Below are positions 42,489 through 51,503 of a stretch of 64,000 nt of DNA, piece by piece (position 1 is the stretch's first letter; each line of letters opens with the position of its first letter). The stretch comes from Streptomyces caelestis. Its GTDB lineage: Bacteria; Actinomycetota; Actinomycetes; Streptomycetales; Streptomycetaceae. The position numbers and the translations under genes were made by a program. The notes beneath the pieces are model-generated. The model did not search any database, was not told the DNA's origin, and saw only the letters and a program-made list of their open reading frames with translations. Where the stretch lies: the NCBI RefSeq assembly GCF_014205255.1, contig NZ_JACHNE010000001.1, positions 7,750,001-7,814,000 on the forward strand, read 5' to 3'.

Positions 42489-43508
42489 ATGGACCGCTCT
42501 TCTCACCCCCGCTCCCGTAGGTTCGCGCCGGTTGTCGCCGTTGCCGCGGCAGCGGCCCTGACCCTCGCCGGCTGCTCCAGCAGTTCCGGGGGCAAGAAGT
42601 CCGAGGAAGGCGCCGCCAACGCCTCCGCCGGCAAGGCGACCACGCCCCGCATGACCGTCGCCCTCGTCACCCACCAGGCGCCCGGCGACACCTTCTGGGA
42701 CACCGTCCGCAAGGGTGCCGAGGCCGCCGCCGCCAAGGACAACATCAAGCTCGTCTACTCCGCCGACCCGAACGCGGGCAACCAGGCCAACCTGGTCCAG
42801 AACGCGATCGACCAGAAGGTCGACGGCATCGCCGTCACCCTCGCCAAGCCGGACGCCCTCAAGGGCGTCATAGGCAAGGCCGAGAAGTCCGGCATACCCG
42901 TGGTCGGACTCAACTCCGGCCTGAGCGACTGGAAGAAGCTCAACCTGCTGGAGTTCTTCGGCCAGGACGAGTCCGTCGCCGGCGAGGCCTTCGGCAAGAA
43001 GCTGAACGAGGTCGGCGCCAAGAAGGTCCTCTGCGTCATGCAGGAGCAGGGCAACGTCGGCCTCACCCAGCGCTGCGACGGCGTGGCCAAGACCTTCGAG
43101 GGCAAGGTCGACCCGCAGAACGTCAACGGCACCGACATGCCGTCCGTGAAGTCGACGATCACCGCCAAGCTGAAGCAGGACCCGTCCATCGACTACGTCG
43201 TCACCCTCGGCGCCCCCTTCGCGCTGACCGCGGTGCAGTCGGTCTCCGACGCCGGCAGCAAGGCGAAGATCGCCACCTTCGACCTGAACAAGGACCTGAT
43301 CAAGTCCATCAAGGCCGGCGACATCCAGTTCGCCGTCGACCAGCAGCCCTACCTCCAGGGCTACCTGGCCGTCGACGGCCTGTGGCTCTACAAGAACAAC
43401 GGCAACTACAGCGGCGGCGGCGAGCAGCCCGTGCTGACCGGCCCGGCCTTCGTCGACAAGTCCAACGTCGACAAGATCGGGGAGTTCGCCGCGAAGGGCA
43501 CCCGGTGA
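42489..43508 (+). CDS. Sugar (inositol) ABC transporter, substrate-binding lipoprotein
   Basis: A 339-residue exported lipoprotein. A lipobox (LTLAGC, Cys about 28) is followed by a type I periplasmic-binding domain (about 45-335) with VALVTHQAPGDTFWDTVRKGAE, VDGIAVTLAKPD and VVGLNSGL. The context predicts inositol as ligand. ATG 42489 with AGGAAAG just ahead is used; an upstream start at 42477 is less likely. First gene of the importer. Confidence 0.92.
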   Translation: MDRSSHPRSRRFAPVVAVAAAAALTLAGCSSSSGGKKSEEGAANASAGKATTPRMTVALVTHQAPGDTFWDTVRKGAEAAAAKDNIKLVYSADPNAGNQANLVQNAIDQKVDGIAVTLAKPDALKGVIGKAEKSGIPVVGLNSGLSDWKKLNLLEFFGQDESVAGEAFGKKLNEVGAKKVLCVMQEQGNVGLTQRCDGVAKTFEGKVDPQNVNGTDMPSVKSTITAKLKQDPSIDYVVTLGAPFALTAVQSVSDAGSKAKIATFDLNKDLIKSIKAGDIQFAVDQQPYLQGYLAVDGLWLYKNNGNYSGGGEQPVLTGPAFVDKSNVDKIGEFAAKGTR

Positions 43509-44584
43509 TGAGCATGACCCAGCAGGCCACGCCGGCGGTGGACACACCGCCGGCCCCCGGCCCCAAGCAGTCCGACGGCCGGACACGGCAGCGCCCGCCG
43601 GCGCTGCGGCTGCTGGCCAGGCCCGAGGTCGGCGTCTTCCTCGGCGCCGTCGCCGTGCTCGTGTTCTTCCTGTTCGCGGCACCGCCGGTGCGCGACGGCA
43701 GCTCGATGGCCAACATCCTGTACCAGTCGTCGACCATCGGGATCATGGCGCTGCCCGTGGCCCTGCTGATGATCGGCGGCGAGTTCGACCTGTCGGCCGG
43801 TGTCGCCGTGATCACCTCGGCGCTGACCGCGTCGATGCTCAGCTACCAGCTGACCATGAACGTCTGGGTCGGCGTGATCGTCGCCCTCCTGGTGTCGCTC
43901 GCCATCGGGGCGTTCAACGGCTGGCTGCTGGTCAAGACCGGGTTGCCCAGCTTCCTGGTCACCCTCGGCACCTTCCTGATCCTCCAGGGCGTGAACCTCG
44001 CCGTGACCAAGCTGGTCACCGGCAACGTCGCCACCGACGACATCAGCGACATGGACGGTTTCTCCCAGGCGCAGAAGCTCTTCGCCTCGACGTTCACCGT
44101 CGGCGGGGTCAACGTCAAGATCACCGTCGTGTGGTGGCTGGTCTTCGCGGCCCTGGCCACCTGGGTGCTGCTGCGCACCAAGTACGGCAACTGGATCTTC
44201 GCGGTCGGCGGCAACAAGCACTCCGCCCGGGCCGTCGGTGTCCCGGTGACCTTCACCAAGATCTCCCTGTTCATGCTGGTCGGCTTCGGCGCCTGGTTCG
44301 TCGGCATGCACCAGCTGTTCTCCTTCAACACCGTGCAGTCCGGCGAGGGCGTGGGCCAGGAGCTCATCTACATCGCCGCGGCCGTCATCGGCGGCTGTCT
44401 GCTCACCGGTGGCTACGGCTCCGCGATCGGCCCGGTCTTCGGTGCCTTCATGTTCGGCATGGTGCAGCAGGGCATCGTCTACGCCGGCTGGAACCCGGAC
44501 TGGTTCAAGGCCTTCCTCGGCGTGATGCTCCTCGGCGCCGTCCTCATCAATCTGTGGGTCCAGCGCACGGCGACCCGGAGGTGA
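43508..44584 (+). CDS. Sugar (inositol) ABC transporter, permease
   Basis: A 358-residue permease of the RbsC/BPD type with about nine or ten membrane segments. It contains GGEFDLSAGVAVITSA and the cytoplasmic GNKHSARAVGVPVTFTK coupling region. It forms the importer channel with the adjacent ATPase. The start overlaps the preceding stop (TGATG); GTG 43505 and ATG 43514 are alternatives. Confidence 0.92.
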   Translation: MSMTQQATPAVDTPPAPGPKQSDGRTRQRPPALRLLARPEVGVFLGAVAVLVFFLFAAPPVRDGSSMANILYQSSTIGIMALPVALLMIGGEFDLSAGVAVITSALTASMLSYQLTMNVWVGVIVALLVSLAIGAFNGWLLVKTGLPSFLVTLGTFLILQGVNLAVTKLVTGNVATDDISDMDGFSQAQKLFASTFTVGGVNVKITVVWWLVFAALATWVLLRTKYGNWIFAVGGNKHSARAVGVPVTFTKISLFMLVGFGAWFVGMHQLFSFNTVQSGEGVGQELIYIAAAVIGGCLLTGGYGSAIGPVFGAFMFGMVQQGIVYAGWNPDWFKAFLGVMLLGAVLINLWVQRTATRR

Positions 44585-44589
44585 CCGCA

Positions 44590-45501
44590 ATGACCAGCAA
44601 CGAAACCGGCACCCACGGTGCCGTCCTGATGGACACCCCGCCCGAAGGGGACCGCCCCCTCGTCGAACTGCGCGGCGCCGGCAAGTCCTACGGCAACATC
44701 CGCGCCCTGCACGGCGTCGACCTGAAGGTCTTCCCCAACCAGGTCACCTGCGTCCTCGGCGACAACGGCGCCGGCAAGTCAACCCTCATCAAGATCGTCT
44801 CGGGTCTGCACCAGCACACCGAGGGCGAGTTCCTCGTCGACGGCGAACCGGTGCGCTTCTCCACCCCGCGCGAGGCGCTCGACAAGGGCATCGCCACGGT
44901 GTACCAGGACCTCGCCGTCGTCCCGCTGATGCCGGTGTGGCGCAACTTCTTCCTCGGCTCCGAGATGACCAAGGGCCCCTGGCCGGTCCGCCGTCTCGAC
45001 ATCGAGAGGATGAAGAAGACCGCCGACGAGGAACTGCGCAACATGGGCATCGTCCTCGACGACATGGAGCAGCCCATCGGCACGCTCTCCGGCGGCCAGC
45101 GCCAGTGCGTCGCGATCGCCCGCGCCGTCTACTTCGGCGCCCGCGTCCTCATCCTGGACGAGCCGACCGCCGCCCTCGGCGTCAAGCAGTCCGGTGTGGT
45201 GCTGAAGTACATCGCCGCCGCCCGCGAGAAGGGCCTCGGCGTCATCTTCATCACCCACAACCCGCACCACGCCTACATGGTCGGCGACCACTTCAGCGTG
45301 CTGCGCCTCGGCACCATGGAACTGTCCGCCTCCCGCAGCGAGGTCAGCCTCGAGGAGCTGACCAACCACATGGCCGGCGGCACCGAACTGGCCTCTCTCA
45401 AGCACGAGTTGGCCCAGGTTCGCGGCGTTGACGTCGAGGAGCTCCCCGAAGAGGGAGACCTCACCGCCCCCGTAGCCACGTCTTCGGAAGGAAAGTCCTG
45501 A
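44590..45501 (+). CDS. Sugar (inositol) ABC transporter, ATP-binding protein
   Basis: A 303-residue single-domain ABC ATPase. Walker A is GDNGAGKST, the signature is LSGGQ, and Walker B is VLILDEPT. In many sugar importers of this class the ATPase is a tandem dimer of about 500 residues; here it is a single domain, so two copies must assemble. ATG 44590 is chosen; GTG 44581 is an alternative. Confidence 0.92.
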   Translation: MTSNETGTHGAVLMDTPPEGDRPLVELRGAGKSYGNIRALHGVDLKVFPNQVTCVLGDNGAGKSTLIKIVSGLHQHTEGEFLVDGEPVRFSTPREALDKGIATVYQDLAVVPLMPVWRNFFLGSEMTKGPWPVRRLDIERMKKTADEELRNMGIVLDDMEQPIGTLSGGQRQCVAIARAVYFGARVLILDEPTAALGVKQSGVVLKYIAAAREKGLGVIFITHNPHHAYMVGDHFSVLRLGTMELSASRSEVSLEELTNHMAGGTELASLKHELAQVRGVDVEELPEEGDLTAPVATSSEGKS

Positions 45502-45502
45502 C

Positions 45503-46405
45503 ATGGCCCTCGCACTCGACCGCATCCGGGTCGGCTCCGCCCCCGACTCCTGGGGCGTCTGGTTCCCCGACGACCCCCAGCAGGTGCCCTGGGAACGCTT
45601 CCTCGACGAGGTCACCGAAGCCGGCTACTCGTGGATCGAACTCGGCCCGTACGGCTACCTGCCGACCGACCCGGCCCGGCTCACCGACGAGGTGACCAAG
45701 CGGAACCTGAAGGTCTCCGCCGGCACGATCTTCTGCGGCCTGCACCGCGGCCCCTCCGAGTGGGACTCCACCTGGGAGCAGGTCAGCCGGGTCGCCGCCC
45801 TCACCCAGGCCATGGACGCGAAGCACCTGGTCGTCATCCCGTCCTTCTGGCGGGACGACAAGACCGCCGAGATCCTGGAGCCGCCGGAGCTCACCACCGA
45901 GCAGTGGCGCAACCTCACCACGGGCATGGAGCGCCTCGGCCGCGAGGTGAAGGACACGTACGGCCTGGACATCGTCGTCCACCCGCACGCCGACACCCAC
46001 ATCGACACCGAGGAGCACGTCGAGCAGTTCCTCGACTCCACCGACTCCGACGCGGTCAACCTCTGCCTGGACACCGGGCACTACGCCTACTGCGGCGGCG
46101 ACAGCGTCAAGCTGATCGAGACGTACGGCGAGCGCATCGGCTATCTGCACCTCAAGCAGGTCGACCCGGACATCCTCGCCGACGTGGTCAAGAACGAGAT
46201 GCCGTTCGGCCCCGCCGTGGCGCGCGGAGTCATGTGCGAACCGCCCGCCGGTGTACCCGAGTTGGGACCGGTCCTCACGGCCGCACAGAAGCTGGGCGTG
46301 GACCTGTTCGCCATCGTCGAGCAGGACATGTATCCCTGCGAGCCGGACAAGCCGCTGCCGATCGCGGTACGCACCCGCAAGTTCCTGAGGTCCTGCGGCG
46401 CCTGA
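45503..46405 (+). CDS. iolE: Inosose dehydratase-like sugar isomerase/epimerase
   Basis: A 300-residue TIM-barrel protein of the AP endonuclease 2 fold. GSAPDSWGVWFPDDP near the N-terminus is the IolE-type start, and AGTIFCGLHRG, VVHPHADTHIDTEEH, LCLDTGHYAYCGGD and LHLKQVD carry the metal ligands. It should dehydrate scyllo-inosose to the dione used by IolD. It begins one base after the ATPase stop. Confidence 0.85.
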   Translation: MALALDRIRVGSAPDSWGVWFPDDPQQVPWERFLDEVTEAGYSWIELGPYGYLPTDPARLTDEVTKRNLKVSAGTIFCGLHRGPSEWDSTWEQVSRVAALTQAMDAKHLVVIPSFWRDDKTAEILEPPELTTEQWRNLTTGMERLGREVKDTYGLDIVVHPHADTHIDTEEHVEQFLDSTDSDAVNLCLDTGHYAYCGGDSVKLIETYGERIGYLHLKQVDPDILADVVKNEMPFGPAVARGVMCEPPAGVPELGPVLTAAQKLGVDLFAIVEQDMYPCEPDKPLPIAVRTRKFLRSCGA

Positions 46406-46423
46406 CGATCCGAAAGGACGGCC

Positions 46424-47443
46424 ATGACTGAGCGCGCCACCCTGGGAGTCGCGGTCATCGGTACCGGAAGAATGGGCGCCGACCATGTGCGCCGCCTCCA
46501 CGAAGTCACCAGCGGAGCACGGGTGGTGGCCGTCGCGGACGTCGACGCGGAGCGCGCGAAGGCCGTCGCCGCCCGCGTCGACGGATGCACCGCCCACACC
46601 GACCCGGCCGCCGCGCTGGCGGCCGCCGACGTCGACGCCGTCCTGATCGCCTCCCCGGGCCCGGCCCACGAGGCCACCCTGCTCGCGGCCTTCGAGCGCG
46701 ACCTGCCCGTCCTGTGCGAGAAGCCGCTCACCCCCGACGCGGCCTCCGCCCTGCGCGTCCTCCAAGCCGAACTGCGCCTCGGCCACCGCCGGGTCCAGGT
46801 CGGCTTCATGCGCCGCTACGACCCCGAGTACGCGAAGCTGAGGGCCCTGCTGACGACGGGGCAGCTGGGCCGTCCGCTGATGCTGCACAACCGGCACCGC
46901 AACGTGGCCAGTCCACCCTTCTTCACCAGCTCCATGCTCATCAGCGACTCCGTCGCCCACGAGGCGGACGTGACCCGCTGGTTGCTGGACCACGAGATCA
47001 CGGCGGTCACGGTGCTGCGCCCGGCCCCGTCCGCCAACGCCCCCGACGGGCTGCGCGATCCGCAGTTCGTCGTCTTCGAGACCGACGGCGGCGCCCTGTC
47101 CGACGTGGAGATCTTCGTCAACTGCGGCTTCGGCTACCAGGTGCAGGCGGAGGTGGTCTGCGAACGCGGCACCGCCCGCATCGGCGACGGCCACGCCCTG
47201 GTCACCAACATGGCCGGCCGCTGGGGCGGCACCATCGCCCAGGACTGGACCGAACGCTTCGAGACGGCCTACGACCGTCAGATCCAGACCTGGGTCGACG
47301 CCACCCGCCGCGGCGAGGTCACCGGCCCGAGCGTCTGGGACGGCTATGCCGCCGCCGCGGTGTGCGAGGCGGGGGTACGGGCGCTGGAGGACGGCGGCCG
47401 GGTCGAGGTCGAACTGGTCGAGAAGCCCGCGCTGTACGCGTGA
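46424..47443 (+). CDS. Gfo/Idh/MocA family oxidoreductase (inositol 2-dehydrogenase-like)
   Basis: A 339-residue NAD-dependent dehydrogenase. VIGTGRMGADHVRRLH is the Rossmann loop and LCEKPLTPD carries the conserved Lys. It probably oxidises myo-inositol or an isomer, and closes the rightward importer operon. With the gene at 48399 the cluster has two probable inositol dehydrogenases, suggesting different isomers. Confidence 0.9.
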   Translation: MTERATLGVAVIGTGRMGADHVRRLHEVTSGARVVAVADVDAERAKAVAARVDGCTAHTDPAAALAAADVDAVLIASPGPAHEATLLAAFERDLPVLCEKPLTPDAASALRVLQAELRLGHRRVQVGFMRRYDPEYAKLRALLTTGQLGRPLMLHNRHRNVASPPFFTSSMLISDSVAHEADVTRWLLDHEITAVTVLRPAPSANAPDGLRDPQFVVFETDGGALSDVEIFVNCGFGYQVQAEVVCERGTARIGDGHALVTNMAGRWGGTIAQDWTERFETAYDRQIQTWVDATRRGEVTGPSVWDGYAAAAVCEAGVRALEDGGRVEVELVEKPALYA

Positions 47444-47490
47444 ACGCGCCGAGCAAGCCGGGCCGGTGCCCCGACCCGCTCGGCGTGTTC

Positions 47491-48402
47491 TCAGATCCTG
47501 GTACGGGGCCGGGGCTCGAACCCGGCCGCCCGGCAGCAGTCGTCGATGAGCGCCATCGTCGTCACCGCGTCGTCCGCGTCCAGCGGCAGCGCCGCACCGT
47601 CTCGCACCCGGGCGGCGAACGCCTCCAGCTGGTACGTGTACGACGAGCGGGTCCCGAGGTGTTCCGTGCGCTCGCCCTCGGGGATGCGCACCACGATCCG
47701 GTCGGCCATCTGGGGCAGCACGAAGTTCGGGGCCGTCGCCTCACCCCGGGAGTCGGTGATCCGGATGCTCATGTCCAGCCCCTCGTACGCCATGTGGCAG
47801 CGGGCCGAACCGGTAGCGCCGCCGGGGAACTCCAGGTCGGCGTCCAGCCACTCGTCGACCCCGGGCGCACCTGCACGCTCCCCGCCCCGCGCCCCGGCCA
47901 GGCGGGGAGGGCCGCCCGCCCCGGGGGCGAGCATCCTGGCGCCCGGGCGACATCGGACACCCTCCTCGGTGAGACCGTGTGCCCCACCGAGCAGCGTCCG
48001 GAGGAACACGTCACGAGGGCTGGCGGCTTCTCCCGTTCAGCACCAGGACGTGAAGGCGATTGACCCACTCCCTGAGCGACGCTCAGGTCCGCTGGTCAAT
48101 CAGAGACGCTGTAGCAGCCCAGGATTAGCAGGGCGCCGTAGGCCAGCGACCCGTGTGGGGCCGCTGACCAGCGGGTTGTAGACGACGTCGACCTCGGGAT
48201 CGGCCACCAGCTCGGCGTACGAACCCGCCACCCGCTCCACGCCGTGCTCGGTGGCGAACGCCTCGGCTCGGGCGCGGTCGCGGGCGGCCACCGCGACGAG
48301 GCGGTGGCCGGTCGCCCGGGCCGGGGCGATCAGGGACCGCTCGGTGATCCGCGCGGCTCCCAGCACTCCTATGCGCAGGAGTTCCCGGCCCTTCTCGCTC
48401 AT
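47491..48402 (-). pseudogene. Gfo/Idh/MocA oxidoreductase, broken
   Basis: The 5' part (48402 to about 48160) gives RIGVLGAARITERSLIAPAR and ELVADPEVDVVYNPL, a normal N-terminal Rossmann half. The 3' part (about 47940-47491) gives the matching C-terminal half from GARGGERAGAPGVDEWLDADLEF to CCRAAGFEPRPRTRI. The central 100-150 codons with the EKP motif are gone, and about 200 bases of unrelated sequence with stops lie between. The ATG overlaps the iolG stop (ATGA), so it was the last gene of the dioxygenase operon. Confidence 0.8.
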
Positions 48403-49403
48403 GCCTGCCGTACCTCCTCGATCGTCACGGGACGGTGCTCGTGCAGCGACAGGGTGCACGCCTCGGCGATCCAGCCCGCCTCCAGGGCGTCCTCGATCGT
48501 GCAGGGGGAGGGGCGGGTGCCGGCGACGACCTCGGTGAACGCGGTCAGTTCGGCGCGGTAGGCCTCGGTGAAGCGGTCCATGAAGAAGTCGTGCGGGGTG
48601 CCCGCCGGGAAGGTCACGCCCGGCTCGACCGAGCGCAGCGGCAGCTTGTCCTCCAGGCCGACGGCGATGGAGTCCGTGAAGCCGTGGATCTCCATGCGGA
48701 CGTCGTAACCGCGGGCGTTGTGGCGGGAGTTGGAGACCACCGCGATGGTGCCGTCGTCCAGGGTGAGGATCGCGCCGGTGGTGTCGGCGTCACCGGCCTC
48801 CTTGATGAAGTCGGCACCGCGGTTGCCGCCCACGGCGTACACCTCGGTCACCTCGCGGCCGGTCACCCAGCGGATGATGTCGAAGTCGTGCACCGAGCAG
48901 TCGCGGAAGATGCCGCCGGAGGCGGCGATGTACGCGGCGGGCGGCGGCGCCGGGTCGAGCGTGGTCGAGCGGACCGTGTGCAGCGTGCCGAGCTCGCCGC
49001 TCTGTACGGCGGCGCGGGCGTTGACGAACCCGGTGTCGAAGCGGCGGTTGTAGCCGATCTGGATCGGCACGTCCTTGCCCTGGACGGCCTTCAGCACCTC
49101 GACGCCCTCGCTCATGGTCTTGGCCACGGGCTTCTCGCAGAAGACGGGGATGCCGGCCTCGACCCCGGCCAGGATCAGCGCGGGATGGGCGTCCGTCGCG
49201 GCCGCGACGACGATGCCGTCCACGCCGGCGGCCAGCAGGGCCTCCGGCGAGTCCACGACCTCGGCGCCGAACCGCTCGGCGGCGGCCTTGGCGGCGTCCG
49301 CGAACGGGTCGGTGACCACGAGGGACTCGACGGCGTCGAGCCCGGACAGGGTCTCGGCGTGAAAGGCGCCGATGCGGCCGAGGCCGAGGATTCCGATACG
49401 CAT
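48399..49403 (-). CDS. iolG: Inositol 2-dehydrogenase
   Basis: A 334-residue Gfo/Idh/MocA enzyme. GLGRIGAFHAETL opens the NAD fold, FCEKPVAKTM holds the catalytic Lys, and GGIFRDCSVHDFDIIRWVTG with GYNRRFDTGFV matches inositol dehydrogenases well. It oxidises myo-inositol to scyllo-inosose with NAD. ATG 49403. Third gene of the leftward operon behind the dioxygenase and the SDR. Confidence 0.9.
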   Translation of the reverse strand: MRIGILGLGRIGAFHAETLSGLDAVESLVVTDPFADAAKAAAERFGAEVVDSPEALLAAGVDGIVVAAATDAHPALILAGVEAGIPVFCEKPVAKTMSEGVEVLKAVQGKDVPIQIGYNRRFDTGFVNARAAVQSGELGTLHTVRSTTLDPAPPPAAYIAASGGIFRDCSVHDFDIIRWVTGREVTEVYAVGGNRGADFIKEAGDADTTGAILTLDDGTIAVVSNSRHNARGYDVRMEIHGFTDSIAVGLEDKLPLRSVEPGVTFPAGTPHDFFMDRFTEAYRAELTAFTEVVAGTRPSPCTIEDALEAGWIAEACTLSLHEHRPVTIEEVRQA

Positions 49404-49452
49404 GGGGGTGTTCGCTCCTAGAGTGCGGGTCTTGCAAAGGGGGAGGGGAGGG

Positions 49453-50229
49453 CTAGTCGAGTCCGCCCAGCACGTTCTGATCCCAATCGACAACCGACCC
49501 GGTGACCACCCCGGACCGCTCCGACAGCAGGAACACAACAAAGTCGGCGATCTCGTCCGGCTGGCCCAGCTTGCCCATCGGCAGCTTCGCGGCGGCCTCC
49601 TCACGCCAGTCGTCCCCGGCGCCGTGGAAGGCGCGCTGTGTCGCGTCCTCACCCTCCGTCGCCGTCCAGCCGATGTTCAGCCCGTTGATCCGGATCCGGT
49701 CCCACCGGTGCGCGTGCGCGGCGTTGCGGGTCAGGCCGATCAGCCCGGCCTTGGCGGCGACGTACGGCGCCAGGAACGGCTGCCCGCCGTGCGCCGACGA
49801 GGTGATGATGTTGACGATCGTGCCGGGTGCCTGACGCGCGACCATGTCCGCGACCGCCGCCTGCATGGCGAAGAACGGCCCCTTGAGGTTGATCGCGATG
49901 TGCTGGTCGAACAGTTCGGGCGTGGTGTCCAGCAGCGTCCCCCGGGAGGTCAGCCCGGCGGAGTTCACGAGGCAGTCGACACGGCCGTACGTCTCCACGA
50001 CTCGGGCCACGGAGGCCTTCGCCTGCCCGGCGTCCGACAGGTCGGCCCGGACGAACACGGCCTTGCCGCCCGCGGCGGTCAGCTCCGCCACCAGGGCCTC
50101 GCCGGGCCCGGGGCGCCGCCCGGTGACGGCCACGACCGCTCCCTCGCGGACGGCGGCCCGCGCGATGGAGGCGCCGACACCCTGGCTGCCGCCGTTGACC
50201 AGGACGACCTTGTCGTCGAGAAGTCCCAT
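49453..50229 (-). CDS. SDR family oxidoreductase
   Basis: A 258-residue classical SDR. VVLVNGGSQGVGASIARAA is the cofactor loop, VNSAGL replaces the usual NNAG, and the catalytic Ser and Tyr-x-x-x-Lys (YVAAK) are present. ATG 50229 lies eight bases after the dioxygenase stop. It may oxidise or reduce an inositol-derived polyol; glucose 1-dehydrogenase-like SDRs are the nearest resemblance. Confidence 0.88.
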   Translation of the reverse strand: MGLLDDKVVLVNGGSQGVGASIARAAVREGAVVAVTGRRPGPGEALVAELTAAGGKAVFVRADLSDAGQAKASVARVVETYGRVDCLVNSAGLTSRGTLLDTTPELFDQHIAINLKGPFFAMQAAVADMVARQAPGTIVNIITSSAHGGQPFLAPYVAAKAGLIGLTRNAAHAHRWDRIRINGLNIGWTATEGEDATQRAFHGAGDDWREEAAAKLPMGKLGQPDEIADFVVFLLSERSGVVTGSVVDWDQNVLGGLD

Positions 50230-50237
50230 GAGATTCC

Positions 50238-51395
50238 TCAGCTCTCTCGCCGTGCGGTACCGGCCCGCAGCTCCGCGCGGAGCGCCTCCGGCGTCCATTC
50301 CTCGTACAGGGCCCGCCGTACGAGATCCGCCTGCGAGGACGGGGCCAGGCCGTCGACCGGCGGGTCGCTGTCGAGGTTGGTGGGGAAGGGGTAGCCCTCG
50401 GCGCTCGCCGCGATGACGTTGGCCAGCCACGCGTCGCTCGCGCCCTCGGCCTTCCGCTTCAGCAGCACGGGGTACACCGCGTTGGTCACGGCCTCCCGGT
50501 CCACCGTCTCCATCGCGCGCCCGAACGCGGACGACACCTGCAACAGGTTGGCCATGCGCCGGATGTCCGGCGAGCGGTTGGTGCCGGCGGCGTGGAAGAG
50601 GGCCGGGTTGAAGAAGACCGCGTCGCCTTTCGCGAGCGGCAGCTGCACCTGGTGCGCGTCGAAGTACGCCCGGAACTCCGGGAGCCGCCAGGCGAGATAG
50701 CCCGGCCCGTACTTCTGCGAGTGCGGCAGATACATCGTCGGCCCCGACTCCACCGGCATGTCGCAGTGCGCGACCGCGCCCTGGAGGGTCAGGACCGGGG
50801 AGAGGCGGTGCACGTGCCCGGGGTAGGCGGCGGCGACCTCGTTGGAGAGGAAGCCCAGATGGTAGTCGCGATGCGCGGTCTGGGCGGCGCCGCCCGGGTT
50901 GACCACGTTGAGCTGCGAGGTGACCTGGTAGCCGGGGCCCAGCCAGGCCGTCGCCACCAGGGCGAGGACGTCGTTGGCGTAGTAGTCGGCGAACGCCTCC
51001 GCGTCGTACAGGGCCGCCTTCTCCAGCGCGTTCCACACCCGGTCGTTGGCGCCCGGCTTCGCGAAGTGGTCACCGGCCGTCGCGCCCGAGGCCCGCTGCT
51101 CGGCGATCAGGGCGTCGAACACGGCGGTGGCCCGGTCCACGACCGCCGGGTCGGGAAAGGCACCCCGGAAGACGACGATGCCGGGCCCCTCGGCGAGCGC
51201 GCGCACCAGCTCGGCCTGGACCACCCGGTCGCCTTCGAGCAGGCCGGTGTCGTAGACCGGCACGTTCCGCTCCACGGCCGAGGCGTGCGGATAGTCGGCG
51301 GGGTCCGTCGCCCGTTCGACCAGCGCGCGGAACGCGTCGAGATCGCAGTCCTGCTCGGACAGCCAGACGCGGGGGTGTACGGAAGTGAAGGACAT
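50238..51395 (-). CDS. PhyH-type Fe(II)/2-oxoglutarate dioxygenase
   Basis: A 385-residue phytanoyl-CoA dioxygenase family protein. The iron site is His175-x-Asp177 (AHRDYH) with distal His268 (FFNPALFHAAG), and NRSPDIRR supplies the 2-oxoglutarate Arg. It hydroxylates a C-H bond at the expense of 2-oxoglutarate and O2. Such an enzyme is not part of the standard inositol pathway. It heads the operon with SDR and iolG and has the GTTTGTACT motif in its promoter. O-demethylation of a methylated inositol is a plausible but unproven role. Confidence 0.88.
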   Translation of the reverse strand: MSFTSVHPRVWLSEQDCDLDAFRALVERATDPADYPHASAVERNVPVYDTGLLEGDRVVQAELVRALAEGPGIVVFRGAFPDPAVVDRATAVFDALIAEQRASGATAGDHFAKPGANDRVWNALEKAALYDAEAFADYYANDVLALVATAWLGPGYQVTSQLNVVNPGGAAQTAHRDYHLGFLSNEVAAAYPGHVHRLSPVLTLQGAVAHCDMPVESGPTMYLPHSQKYGPGYLAWRLPEFRAYFDAHQVQLPLAKGDAVFFNPALFHAAGTNRSPDIRRMANLLQVSSAFGRAMETVDREAVTNAVYPVLLKRKAEGASDAWLANVIAASAEGYPFPTNLDSDPPVDGLAPSSQADLVRRALYEEWTPEALRAELRAGTARRES

Positions 51396-51439
51396 CGTCG
51401 TCCCTTCGGGGTCACGGAGCGACGGAGCCCTGTCATTCT

Positions 51440-51452
51440 TGTCAGTACAAAC
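51440..51452. promoter_or_regulatory. Shared iol motif, dioxygenase side
   Basis: TGTCAGTACAAAC is, on the minus strand, GTTTGTACTGACA. It lies 45 bases upstream of the dioxygenase start and in the divergent region shared with the LacI gene. Confidence 0.5.
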
Positions 51453-51503
51453 CCCTCGAACAACCAGCAGGCAGCCATCAAAAACCCCTCAAGGAGCCGG
51501 CGC

